Positions 8,012-16,531 of a stretch of 48,053 bases of DNA are shown here, piece by piece (the first letter of the stretch is position 1; each line of letters starts with the position of its first letter). A program made the position numbers and the translations under genes. The stretch is from an uncultured Bacteroidales bacterium (GTDB taxonomy: Bacteria > Bacteroidota > Bacteroidia > Bacteroidales > P3), in the NCBI GenBank assembly GCA_900315335.1, contig OMYR01000061.1:1-48053 (forward strand). Direction: 5' to 3'. The notes under the pieces are model-generated. The model did not search any database. It saw only the letters and a list, made by a program, of their open reading frames with translations, and had not been told where the DNA came from.

Positions 8012-10798
8012 TTATTGTATCTTTTCTTTCAAAAACCGACTTGTCGGCGTGTTTGCCTTTGCAAGTTGTTCGGGTGTTCCCTCAAAGATTATCTTTCCTC
8101 CAAGTTTTCCGCCCTTAGGTCCGAGTTCTATCAACCAATCGGCAGTTTTTATTATGTCCAAATGGTGTTCTATAATCAAAACACTATGTCCGAAACGAAT
8201 CAAATCATCAAAACATTGATTCAATTTGTTTATATCATCAAAGTGAAGACCTGTCGTCGGTTCGTCAAAAATAAACAATGTCGGCTTTTGACTGTTTCCT
8301 TTGGACAAAAAAGTGGCAAGTTTAATCCTTTGGGCTTCGCCACCGCTGACAGTACTCAACGATTGTCCCAATTGCAGATAGCCAAGACCCGTACGCTGCA
8401 AGACAGATAACTTATGATTGATTTTTGCACACAATGAATTTGCTTTATCATCAAAGAAATCAACCGCTTCATCAACAGTCATATCCAACACATCGGCAAT
8501 GTTTTTGTTTTTGTATTTAATCTCCAACGCATCTTCCTTATAACGTCTGCCGTGGCATTCTTCACATTCGAGGGTAACATCTGCCATAAACTGCATATGT
8601 ATATCAACCTTGCCTTCTCCTTTACATACATCACAACGACCACCATCCACATTAAAAGAAAAATATCCTGCCTTTATGCCTCTTGCTTTCGCCAATGGTT
8701 GTGAAGCAAACAGCTCTCTTATATCATCAAAAGCACCGATATATACGACAGGGTTTGAACGAGATGATTTACCCAATGGATTTTGATCCACAACCTGAAT
8801 ATCTTTTATCAAGGACAACGAACCTTTAACCTCTGAACAATGAGGCTGAGTATCCACCGCTATATCGAAGTGCATACGCAAGGCATTGGTAAATACTTTA
8901 TTGACAAGAGTACTTTTACCCGAGCCGCTGACACCGCAAACGACGACTTTTTCTTGCAAAGGTACTTTGAAAGTAACGTCTTGCAAATTATTGGCATACG
9001 CATTCTCAATCATAAGATATTCTTTGGATTGAATATGTTTTGTTGGCACAGCGATGTTAAGTTCTTTTCGCAAATACTTTGCTGTAAGTGATTTTTTGCT
9101 TTTTAATAACTCTTTGATTGTTCCTGAAAAGACAACTTCGCCACCATTTCTTCCTGCATAAGGACCTATATCTATGACATAGTCGGCACTTCGGATAACG
9201 TCCTCATCATGTTCTACGACAATAACAGTATTACCCTCGTCTCTTAATGTTTTCAATACTACTATCAAACGATTGGTGTCTATGGTGTGCAATCCTATCG
9301 TCGGCTCATCTAATATATACATACTTCCAACCAATGGCGAACCAATCGAAGTTGCTAAAACAATTCTTTGGCTCTCACCACCCGACAAAGTTGAAGACTG
9401 TCTGTTCAATGTTATATAGTTCAATCCTACTTCCAACAAGTAATGTAGTCTTGATTTTATCTCTTTAACAATTCTTTCCGACGCTTTAAGTTCATATTCG
9501 TTCAGTTCCAAATTATTGAAAAACTCATATAATTCTTCTATCGGCATCAATAACAAATCTACCAAAGACTTGCCATTGATTTTAACATATTGAACATCTT
9601 TTCTTAAACGCGTGCCGTTACAATCGGGACACATAGTCCTACCCGTATAACGAGACAAAAGGACACGGAATTGGACTTTATAACTTTCTTTTCTTATTAT
9701 TTCAAAGAATTGATAAATACCAACGATGTTTTTGTCGCCATACCAAAGCAAATGTTTCTCTTCTTTGGTCAATTCATTATAAGGACGATGTATTGGAAAC
9801 TTTCTATGGGCTTTGTGAATGAAATCTTCTTTGAATTTGCTCATCACAACGCCTTTCCAACAATTAACCACATCGTCATATACGCTCAAATAGGGCTTGG
9901 TTATCACCAAATCTTCGCTTATACCCTCTATCTGTCCCAAACCTTTGCAAGTCTGACAAGCACCATACGAGTTATTGAACGAAAAGAAGTTTTCAGTAGG
10001 TTTAACGAACTGCATACCGTCTCTTTCAAAGCGGTTGGAGAATTTTTCTTGCTTGTCCTCTGACCATATAACGCAATCGCCATTGGATTCATTGAAAGCA
10101 GTATGCACACTTTCGCTTAAACGAAGATAAACCTCCTCATCGTCTTGTTTTATCGTCAATCTATCAATCAACAACAAAGAATCGTTTAATTTATCATACT
10201 CTTTGTTGTCTATAACTTCGTCAATCCTTATTATCTGTTCATTATAAAACAAACGTGTATAACCACTTTGAAGCAGTATATCAAGTTTCTCTTCTTGGCT
10301 TTCGTTATCGGTCATAACTATTGGACAAAGGACGTAAATCTTTTGAGAAACAAAGTTTTCAATAACGTAATCTACTACATTGGTTACCGAATCCCTTTTA
10401 ACCTCTTGCCCGCTTATAGGAGAATAAGTACGACCTATTTTTGTGAATAACAGTTTTAGGTATTCATATATTTCTGTCGTTGTACCAACCGTACTTCTCG
10501 GATTGCGGTTCATTGTTCTTTGCTCAACGGCAATTGCAGGCGGAATATTTTCTATAACATCTACATCGGGTTTCTTCATTCTGCCGATAAACTGTCGTGC
10601 ATACGAAGACAATGACTCAATATAACGTCTCTGCCCTTCCGCAAACAAAGTATCGAAAGCCAAAGAAGATTTACCGCTACCCGACACACCCGTAATAACG
10701 GTAAAAGAATTTTGCGGTATCTGTATATCTATATTTTTAAGGTTATTTACCTTAACCCCTTTTAGAGTAATATATGTTTTTTCGTTATTCTTTTTCAC
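8012..10798 (-). CDS. uvrA: UvrA excinuclease ATPase subunit
   Basis: The protein has 928 residues, close to the normal UvrA length. It carries two ABC ATPase halves: Walker A GVSGSGKSS at 37-45 and GVSGSGKST in the second half, with signatures LSGGESQRI and VSGGEAQRI. Zinc-finger cysteines are present in CQTCKGLG, CPDCNGTR, CDVCKGEG and CEECHGRR. It recognises damaged DNA with UvrB. The first zinc module seen in many UvrA proteins is replaced by a cysteine-free stretch (YSPISGQEVKRD), a form I associate with Bacteroidota; a UvrA paralogue cannot be excluded. It starts at GTG. Confidence 0.9.
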   Translation of the reverse strand: MKKNNEKTYITLKGVKVNNLKNIDIQIPQNSFTVITGVSGSGKSSLAFDTLFAEGQRRYIESLSSYARQFIGRMKKPDVDVIENIPPAIAVEQRTMNRNPRSTVGTTTEIYEYLKLLFTKIGRTYSPISGQEVKRDSVTNVVDYVIENFVSQKIYVLCPIVMTDNESQEEKLDILLQSGYTRLFYNEQIIRIDEVIDNKEYDKLNDSLLLIDRLTIKQDDEEVYLRLSESVHTAFNESNGDCVIWSEDKQEKFSNRFERDGMQFVKPTENFFSFNNSYGACQTCKGLGQIEGISEDLVITKPYLSVYDDVVNCWKGVVMSKFKEDFIHKAHRKFPIHRPYNELTKEEKHLLWYGDKNIVGIYQFFEIIRKESYKVQFRVLLSRYTGRTMCPDCNGTRLRKDVQYVKINGKSLVDLLLMPIEELYEFFNNLELNEYELKASERIVKEIKSRLHYLLEVGLNYITLNRQSSTLSGGESQRIVLATSIGSPLVGSMYILDEPTIGLHTIDTNRLIVVLKTLRDEGNTVIVVEHDEDVIRSADYVIDIGPYAGRNGGEVVFSGTIKELLKSKKSLTAKYLRKELNIAVPTKHIQSKEYLMIENAYANNLQDVTFKVPLQEKVVVCGVSGSGKSTLVNKVFTNALRMHFDIAVDTQPHCSEVKGSLSLIKDIQVVDQNPLGKSSRSNPVVYIGAFDDIRELFASQPLAKARGIKAGYFSFNVDGGRCDVCKGEGKVDIHMQFMADVTLECEECHGRRYKEDALEIKYKNKNIADVLDMTVDEAVDFFDDKANSLCAKINHKLSVLQRTGLGYLQLGQSLSTVSGGEAQRIKLATFLSKGNSQKPTLFIFDEPTTGLHFDDINKLNQCFDDLIRFGHSVLIIEHHLDIIKTADWLIELGPKGGKLGGKIIFEGTPEQLAKANTPTSRFLKEKIQ

Positions 10799-10803
10799 GA
10801 TTG

Positions 10804-10811
10804 CAAAGGTA
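10804..10811 (-). promoter_or_regulatory. Promoter -7 element very close to the uvrA start
   Basis: On the minus strand TACCTTTG fits the Bacteroidota -7 consensus TAnnTTTG, with an upstream TTG about 22 bases away. The element ends five bases before the GTG start, which would give an almost leaderless mRNA. Confidence 0.45.
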
Positions 10812-10971
10812 CAATTTTTTATTCAACTACTGACAATTTTTACGACATAGATTAAAAAACATATTTTACAAGCAAATTATAAATTTAGTCATATTTCAAA
10901 AAGCAGAAATATGGTAATAAAAACTTTTTTAACACTATTATTTCATTGGGTATAGTAACCACGAAAATAAA

Positions 10972-11076
10972 CAGTGAAACTATTTTACTAATCATTATGA
11001 TTAATTAAATAATCATTGAGACTAATTTTTTATTTAACCACAAAAATTTAGTGGTAAATCAAAACGATATTTTTCG
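10972..11076. repeat. 21-bp phased repeat array between uvrA and the threonine aldolase gene
   Basis: Degenerate units repeat at 21-bp steps from 10972 (CAGTGAAACTATTTTACTAA, then CATTATGATTAATTAAATAA, then CATTGAGACTAATTTTTTAT). They continue into an ACCAC/GTGGT inverted word at 11037-11055 that is also used in other arrays. The rest of 10799-11077 shows no gene. Confidence 0.7.
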
Positions 11077-11077
11077 A

Positions 11078-12109
11078 TTAGTTCAAAAGAATTTTTTCCA
11101 ACTCGTCCATTTCTTCCTTTGTAGTCGCCCAAGAGGTTACAAAGCGACAAACAAAATTGTCTGCATCAAAAGGAAACCAATGTGTGAAAACCATTTTACT
11201 TTCCAATTTCTTGACTTTTTCGTTAGGTATGATAACAAATTGTTGATTGGTTGGCGAAGAAATATAGAACTTAAATCCCGCTTGTTGTAATATACTTTTC
11301 AATCGTTTCGCCATATCGATAGCATTTTTCGATATATCGAAATAAAGATTATCCGTAAAAAGAGTGTCAAACTGAACGCCAATCAAACGGCTCTTGGCAT
11401 TCAAAGCCCCATGTCGTTTAATATTCGAGAAAAATCCTTTCGGAGCATTGTTATGTGTGAAAACAACAGCCTCACCACACAAAGCCCCACATTTTGTTCC
11501 ACCTATATAAAAGCAATCGCAATGGTGAGTAAGCCAAGATAAATCAAAATCACATTCATCGCTCATCAAACCATAGCCCAACCTCGCTCCGTCAATATAT
11601 AACGGCAAATCGTTTTGGCGACAAATGGAATAAATATCTTCTATCTCCTTTTTAGAGTATATTGTTCCAAATTCGGTAGGAAAAGTAATATAAACCATAC
11701 CCGGTTGTGCAACATGGTCTTTACTTTCGTCGTTATGAAATTCATCGAGAAAGTTTTCAAGAGTTTTTTTGTTTAATTTGCCATTATGAGAAGACAGTGC
11801 AATAACTTTATGACCGAAAGCCTCTATCGCTCCTGCCTCATGAACATTGATATGTCCGCAATCGTTGGTAACAACACCCTCATAACTCTTCAATAAAGAG
11901 TCTATAACCGTTGCGTTTGTCTGAGTACCGCCATTTAGAAAGAATATATCCAAATCATTATTGTTCGCTGCTTGTTTTATCTTCTCTTTGGCTGAATACG
12001 ACCACTCGTCAAAACCGTATGTTCGGGATTTGGTTTCGTTTGTTCTTACCAAATTTTCTATAATCAACGGATGAGCACCGCAATTGTAATCACACTCAAA
12101 ATCTATCAT
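11078..12109 (-). CDS. ltaE: Low-specificity L-threonine aldolase family (PLP beta-eliminating lyase)
   Basis: The protein has 343 residues of the fold-type I PLP aldolase group that cleaves L-threonine or allo-threonine to glycine and acetaldehyde. Visible hallmarks are the NGGTQTN PLP-phosphate region, CGHINVHEAGAIEAFGHKV, YIDGARLGYG with the PLP-binding Asp, and YIGGTKCGALCGEAVV with the Schiff-base Lys. Length fits the family. It lies 9 bp downstream of the radical SAM gene on the same strand and is probably co-transcribed. Exact substrate is not determined by sequence alone. Confidence 0.82.
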   Translation of the reverse strand: MIDFECDYNCGAHPLIIENLVRTNETKSRTYGFDEWSYSAKEKIKQAANNNDLDIFFLNGGTQTNATVIDSLLKSYEGVVTNDCGHINVHEAGAIEAFGHKVIALSSHNGKLNKKTLENFLDEFHNDESKDHVAQPGMVYITFPTEFGTIYSKKEIEDIYSICRQNDLPLYIDGARLGYGLMSDECDFDLSWLTHHCDCFYIGGTKCGALCGEAVVFTHNNAPKGFFSNIKRHGALNAKSRLIGVQFDTLFTDNLYFDISKNAIDMAKRLKSILQQAGFKFYISSPTNQQFVIIPNEKVKKLESKMVFTHWFPFDADNFVCRFVTSWATTKEEMDELEKILLN

Positions 12110-12118
12110 AAGGCTGTT

Positions 12119-13120
12119 TTATTTTATATCGTAATTGAGTTTTGTTTTCAAGTCGGAAGAAAGTTTTTTTGAAAAGATACGCTTCAAAATATTACTTGCA
12201 AACTTTTTTTTATTGCAATAAGAATGGTAAGTATCTTTATGTATGTCATAATCCGAAGCAAAGACTTCTTTTGGCGAAGCATAAATATATGTATAATCGA
12301 AGACGATGCTTTCGTTATTGATTTGCTTGGTTAAATCGCTTTTGTCGGGACAAATAATTGTGATACCACGCTGCTTGCATTGGGTCTTTAATTTACCGAT
12401 AGTGTTCTCGTAGTTTTCAATAATCTTTTTGTGTGAAAAATTATCGTACTTGCTGTTGCCTATTTGCTGAATAGGACGCAGTTGAAGTATATCAAAATCA
12501 CAATCCTCAAACACCTCAAAAAAATCTGCAAGTTCCAATACATTATCGGCATTAATCGTATAGTTTATTCGAAGTTTGAAGTCCTTAAACTCTTTTTTCA
12601 ATTCGGTTATATCCTTTAATACGCTTACGAATGTCTCATACGATGCTTTTTGCATCAGAAACTCGTATGTTTGTTTATACACTCCGTGCAGCGAAATGGT
12701 TATCTCATTTAAGCCTTTAAGGATATATTGCCGCAAATCGTCTTTTTGCAATAGGTTTGCGTTGGTTGTCATTGACACATACGGCACGCCGTACTTTTTC
12801 GCCAAATCCAAAATATCGGATATGCCGCTATACAACGTAGGTTCGGCTCCGCAACCAATCTGTAATTTCAATGCGTATGGGAAAAACTCTTTGGCAACAA
12901 GGCTTAACTCCTCCTTAGAAAATTTTCCGTGCATCTGTTTTCTCTTCTCTTCATCAGAAAAATAACACATCTGACACTGCAAATTGCAAGCAAGCACAGG
13001 ATCAAAAAACACGCAGAAATACCGTTTTCTTAGCGTATGCAAAAAAAGTATTCCCGCAAGTTTCAATCTCGAAGACTTTATCAGCCTGTTTGCCTTTAAC
13101 AGTTTATAAACATTCATCAC
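12119..13120 (-). CDS. Radical SAM protein of unknown substrate
   Basis: The protein has 333 residues. The 4Fe-4S/SAM motif CNLQCQMC gives C45, C49 and C52, followed by YFSDEEKRKQMHGKF. LKLQIGCGAEPTLY and NEITISLHG match the glycine-rich and sugar-binding strands of radical SAM barrels. The C-terminus has only one clear cysteine (YHSYCNKKK), so a full SPASM cluster is not supported. It is followed after 9 bp by the threonine aldolase-like gene. Similar proteins in Bacteroidota are annotated only as radical SAM; I do not assign a reaction. Confidence 0.8.
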   Translation of the reverse strand: MMNVYKLLKANRLIKSSRLKLAGILFLHTLRKRYFCVFFDPVLACNLQCQMCYFSDEEKRKQMHGKFSKEELSLVAKEFFPYALKLQIGCGAEPTLYSGISDILDLAKKYGVPYVSMTTNANLLQKDDLRQYILKGLNEITISLHGVYKQTYEFLMQKASYETFVSVLKDITELKKEFKDFKLRINYTINADNVLELADFFEVFEDCDFDILQLRPIQQIGNSKYDNFSHKKIIENYENTIGKLKTQCKQRGITIICPDKSDLTKQINNESIVFDYTYIYASPKEVFASDYDIHKDTYHSYCNKKKFASNILKRIFSKKLSSDLKTKLNYDIK

Positions 13121-13202
13121 TTCCCATGCTCCTTGAAATGGCTTTCGGCTCTTTGAAATCCTTAACCCAAAGCCGACAAAAAGTCAGGCCTAAATTCTAT
13201 TC

Positions 13203-13550
13203 TCAACCTCTGTCATAATGCGGCATCTGCTCCGGAATGACAAGTGATAACTCCACCAAACCACCAAATTCGCCGTTATCCTTAAACCAAGGGGCTTGAT
13301 AGATTAGTTTCTTTTGTCCCTTCTTGATTATAGTATAAACATTAGGTTGTTTGGTTTGCATTATGTTTTTTATTATGGCGTTACTCCTATCGCTGTGGCA
13401 CATCTTTATATCTTGACCCACAACGGTCTTGGTTACATCTTTTAGATTGACTCTTTTGGAATGAAGATTCATATCCGTAAATACTCCTTTTTCATCTGTA
13501 ACCGTTATAGCCACTTCCTTTAATCCGTCTGCCCAATTCTCCATTTGCAA
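13203..13550 (-). CDS. Small PAS-domain protein
   Basis: The protein has 115 residues and is essentially one PAS fold. ITVTDEKGVFTDMN, GQDIKMCHS, NIMQTKQPNVYTIIKKGQKK, LIYQAPWFKDNGEFGGLVEL and a conserved-looking tail (PEQMPHYDR) match the PAS domain found with DUF438-type proteins, including the CHS position of the CH(P/S) motif. No output domain is attached, so it may bind a ligand such as haem or act as a partner protein. It follows ptb but is separated from it by a terminator hairpin. Confidence 0.65.
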   Translation of the reverse strand: MQMENWADGLKEVAITVTDEKGVFTDMNLHSKRVNLKDVTKTVVGQDIKMCHSDRSNAIIKNIMQTKQPNVYTIIKKGQKKLIYQAPWFKDNGEFGGLVELSLVIPEQMPHYDRG

Positions 13551-13561
13551 TATATTAAAAT

Positions 13562-13590
13562 GATAGGTCTGATTGTTTATCAGACCTATC
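13562..13590 (-). terminator. Intrinsic terminator after ptb
   Basis: A perfect 12-bp stem (GATAGGTCTGAT 13562-13573 with ATCAGACCTATC 13579-13590) and a 5-base loop lie 10 bp past the ptb stop. On the minus strand it is followed by ATTTTAATA, a weak T-rich tail. Confidence 0.75.
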
Positions 13591-13599
13591 GAAGTTTAT

Positions 13600-14505
13600 T
13601 TATTTAACGTTCAACGCAGCCAAAGCAATTGAATAAGTCTTGGTATTGATTGAATCGCCTCTTGAAGACAAGACGCAAGGAACTTTTGCACCTACAACCA
13701 TTGCTGCAAGTTCCGCACCTGCAAATTTCGTTGCTGTCTTATAAAATACATTACCCGGCTCAATTGCAGGCCATACCAAACAGTCTGCATCTCCTGCTAC
13801 TTGGCTGTCAAGTTTCTTTATCTGTGCAGATTCTTTATCTATTGCAACGTCCATAGCCAACGGACCATCAACAACAGCACCTTTTATCTGACCTCTCTTG
13901 TTCATAGCGGCAATCAAAGCAGCATCAACGCAAGCAGGCATACCTTCCAACATCTGTTCAGTTGCAGCAATCATAGCAACCTTAGGACATTCGATACCCA
14001 ATGAATGTGCGGTGTTGATAACGTAATTTACGATGGCTTTCTTTTGTTTGAAATCCGGAGCAGGAATAATTGCTACGTCGGAAGTTATAAGCAACTTGTG
14101 ATAAGCAGGTATCTCGAATACGGATACGTGAGAAAGTACCGGTTTTCCGGCAGGCATCAAGCCACCTTCTTTTGCAAGAATAGCTCTCATATACTTATCT
14201 GTTGAGCAAAGACCTTTCATAAGGATTTGACCTTTACCTTCGTTAATAAGACTTACGGCAACCTTTGCGGCTTTTGCTTCGTCAGCTTCTTGAACGATTT
14301 CTTTGTACTTGTTAATATCAATTCCTTCTTGTTTGCAAGTTGCTTCGATAGTTGCTTTATCACCTACAAGGATAACATCAACAATACCTTCGTCAATAGC
14401 TTTGCTTGTTGCTCCCAAAGTATGAGAGTCATTTGCGTAAGCAGCAACCAAAGTTTTTTTACCTTTTGCTTTTGCTGCTGCGATTATTTCGGTTAATTTC
14501 TGCAT
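13600..14505 (-). CDS. ptb: Phosphate butyryltransferase (phosphotransacylase family)
   Basis: The protein has 301 residues, the usual Ptb length and shorter than most acetyl-type Pta proteins. It transfers the acyl group of butyryl-CoA to phosphate, giving butyryl-phosphate that butyrate kinase uses to make ATP. Family features include LVGDKATIE, GQILMKGLCSTDKYMRAIL, LSHVSVFEIP, ITSDVAIIPAPDFKQKKAIV, DGPLAMDVAIDKESA and an ADCLVWPAIEPGNVFYK segment. No butyrate kinase gene is in the window. Branched acyl-CoA specificity is equally possible. It has its own promoter and terminator and is therefore probably monocistronic. Confidence 0.85.
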   Translation of the reverse strand: MQKLTEIIAAAKAKGKKTLVAAYANDSHTLGATSKAIDEGIVDVILVGDKATIEATCKQEGIDINKYKEIVQEADEAKAAKVAVSLINEGKGQILMKGLCSTDKYMRAILAKEGGLMPAGKPVLSHVSVFEIPAYHKLLITSDVAIIPAPDFKQKKAIVNYVINTAHSLGIECPKVAMIAATEQMLEGMPACVDAALIAAMNKRGQIKGAVVDGPLAMDVAIDKESAQIKKLDSQVAGDADCLVWPAIEPGNVFYKTATKFAGAELAAMVVGAKVPCVLSSRGDSINTKTYSIALAALNVK

Positions 14506-14542
14506 TTTTACAATTATATTTAAGTGTTTTGAAATAGAGTTG

Positions 14543-14573
14543 CAAAATTAAACACTTTTGTGCAATTAGCAAA
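14543..14573 (-). promoter_or_regulatory. Bacteroidota-type promoter of ptb
   Basis: On the minus strand TTTG (14570-14573), a 19-base spacer and TAATTTTG (14543-14550) match the TTTG-N19-TAnnTTTG consensus exactly. The predicted start leaves a leader of about 30 nt. Confidence 0.7.
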
Positions 14574-14585
14574 ATAAAAAATTAC

Positions 14586-14593
14586 TATTTTTG
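14586..14593 (+). promoter_or_regulatory. Candidate -7 element for the GNAT gene
   Basis: TATTTTTG fits TAnnTTTG, 17 bp before the ATG at 14611 and divergent from the ptb promoter. No well-spaced -33 TTTG is visible. Confidence 0.4.
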
Positions 14594-14610
14594 CAAAAAA
14601 TTCCAAGACG

Positions 14611-15138
14611 ATGACAAAACACACAGTAATCTTACGAGCCGTTGAAATCAAGGACTGTTCCCTTATCTACGAATACGAAAACGACACTACGGCGTGGAAC
14701 GATGGAATAAGCAACCGTTTTTATTCTCTGCACGCCATTGAACAATACGTGTTAAACACCCAAAACGACGACATTTTCGCAACCCAACAACTGCGATTGA
14801 TGATTGATATTGAGCAAGGCAACAAACGTTTTACCATTGGCTGTGTTGATTTGTATGATATGGATTTCAAAAACCACAAAGCGGGCATCGGTATTTATAT
14901 CGACAAATCTTTTCGTGGTAATGGTTATGCAAAATCGTCTCTTTTGGAGTTGGAGAAATACGCCTTTGAAGTTTTGAATTTACATCAGTTATACGCTTTT
15001 GTTTCTCAAAGTAACGCTGTGAGTAACGCCTTATTCTCCGATTGCGATTTCACTTTAACGGCAACCCTTCCCGATTGGCTGCAAACATCTAACCAATACC
15101 ATAATGTCAATGTCTATCAAAAGAAAAATAATCACTAA
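14611..15138 (+). CDS. GNAT-family N-acetyltransferase
   Basis: The protein has 175 residues. The GNAT core is clear: RAVEIKDCSLIYEYEND at the start, GIGIYIDKSFRGNGYAKSSL with the acetyl-CoA binding R/Q-x-x-G-x-G/A motif, and NLHQLYAFVSQSNAVSNALF near the end. The opening resembles SpeG-like diamine acetyltransferases, but the acceptor cannot be assigned. It is a solitary plus-strand gene, divergent from ptb. Its last four codons fall inside the phase of a 21-bp repeat array, so the C-terminus (KKNNH) may have been shaped by that repeat. Confidence 0.8.
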   Translation: MTKHTVILRAVEIKDCSLIYEYENDTTAWNDGISNRFYSLHAIEQYVLNTQNDDIFATQQLRLMIDIEQGNKRFTIGCVDLYDMDFKNHKAGIGIYIDKSFRGNGYAKSSLLELEKYAFEVLNLHQLYAFVSQSNAVSNALFSDCDFTLTATLPDWLQTSNQYHNVNVYQKKNNH

Positions 15139-15231
15139 CAACATTTTATTAGTTTCTCTCACCATTTCCCTAATATTAAACACTAATTTATTCTTTTGAG
15201 ATATTATTATTTCTTATTTTGAGACATTATT
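15127..15231. repeat. 21-bp phased repeat array between convergent genes
   Basis: Five 21-bp steps are visible from 15127, including TTAGTTTCTCTCACCATTTC, CTAATATTAAACACTAATTT and two TTTTGAGA(C/T)ATTATT words. The array begins within the last codons of the GNAT gene and fills most of the gap to the convergent response-regulator gene. Confidence 0.75.
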
Positions 15232-15297
15232 TTCTCCTTCCCTTCCCTTACATAGAGCAACAAAATGTGGCGATAAAAATGTATAAAATAATAAAGA

Positions 15298-16464
15298 TTA
15301 TAAATAATGTTGGACATCGGAAAGGGTGATTGTTGCATCGCAGAGTATGGTTAAGCGTTCAACGATATTTTTCAATTGACGAATGTTGCCTGTATAATCA
15401 AAAGATTGCAGAAACTTAATAGCTGGCTTTTCCATAGTCATTTTATCGGTATGACTTTCCTGAGCAATTTGTTCCAAAAAGAAATCTATCAATAGCGGAA
15501 TATCCTCTCGCCTATCATTCAAATCAGGAACTTTTATCTCAATAACATTTATCCTATGATATAAGTCCTCGCGAAAACGATTGTTTGCTATCTCCTCTCG
15601 CAGATTTTTGTTAGTGGCAGAAATAATCCTCACATCAACTTGTATTTCTTTCTCGCTGCCAACAGGTAAAATCTTCTTCTCTTGTATCGCCTGCAAGACC
15701 TTACTCTGCGTATTCAAAGACATATCCCCTATTTCGTCCAAAAACAAAGTTCCGGTATCAGCTAATTGAAACTTACCTTTTTGTTTGGAAATCGCTGTGG
15801 TAAAAGAGCCTTTCTCGTGTCCAAATAGTTCGCTTTCGATTAACTCGTTTGGAATTGCAGCACAGTTGAGTTCAACAAAAGGATTCTTATTTCTCAAAGA
15901 TTTTTCAAACAGCATCTTCGCCACAAGTTCCTTACCCGTGCCGTTACCTCCCGTTATCAAAACCTTTGCATCGGTCGGAGCAACCTTATCTATCATCGCT
16001 ATCATTTGTTTTATGGCATCGCTCTGCCCGATTATCGTTGTTTGAGATGCAGACGCAAGAGCTTTTTTCGTTCGTTGGGGACGACTCTGCGACGGTATTC
16101 GGTTAGGGTTTTTGTTTATGTTGGCTTTGGTTACAGACAATATCTTGTTTAAGTCCAAAGGCTTCTCGATGTAATCAACAGCACCCTTCTTCAAACACTC
16201 AACAGCCGTCTCAATAGTACCATGTCCCGAAATCATTATAACAGGTGCAGATGACAACTCAGCCTTTTTACTCAAAAACTCTATACCGTCCATTTGTGGC
16301 ATCTTTATATCGCAAAATATCAAATCAACTATCTGCTTGTCAAGTTTATTCAAGGCATCTTGTCCGTCAGTTGCTTCAAAAACCGTGTAATCTTCCAACT
16401 CCAAAATATCTTTCAAGGCTCGGCGTATCGCCCTTTCGTCGTCTATAATTAGTATGCTGTACAT
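15298..16464 (-). CDS. NtrC-type sigma-54 response regulator lacking a DNA-binding domain
   Basis: The protein has 388 residues. The receiver domain (1-120) has D8/D9, phospho-acceptor D52 in FCDIKMP and K101 in EKP. The AAA+ domain follows with Walker A GGNGTGKE, a Walker B region LFLDEIGDM, an arginine-finger region NRFREDLYHRINVIEI, and GSFTTA in place of the sigma-54-contacting GAFTGA. The protein stops after the lid helices (GNIRQLKNIVERL ... LSDVQHYL). The usual C-terminal Fis helix-turn-helix of about 60 residues is missing, and the sequence past the stop is only repeats. It may act from solution on sigma-54 polymerase or regulate through another protein. No cognate histidine kinase is adjacent. 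Confidence 0.85.
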   Translation of the reverse strand: MYSILIIDDERAIRRALKDILELEDYTVFEATDGQDALNKLDKQIVDLIFCDIKMPQMDGIEFLSKKAELSSAPVIMISGHGTIETAVECLKKGAVDYIEKPLDLNKILSVTKANINKNPNRIPSQSRPQRTKKALASASQTTIIGQSDAIKQMIAMIDKVAPTDAKVLITGGNGTGKELVAKMLFEKSLRNKNPFVELNCAAIPNELIESELFGHEKGSFTTAISKQKGKFQLADTGTLFLDEIGDMSLNTQSKVLQAIQEKKILPVGSEKEIQVDVRIISATNKNLREEIANNRFREDLYHRINVIEIKVPDLNDRREDIPLLIDFFLEQIAQESHTDKMTMEKPAIKFLQSFDYTGNIRQLKNIVERLTILCDATITLSDVQHYL

Positions 16465-16531
16465 AGTAAATAAGGTTTTTCAATAAAATGTTTCAAAATC
16501 TCTCTACAAAAAACAAAAACACAAGCAAACA

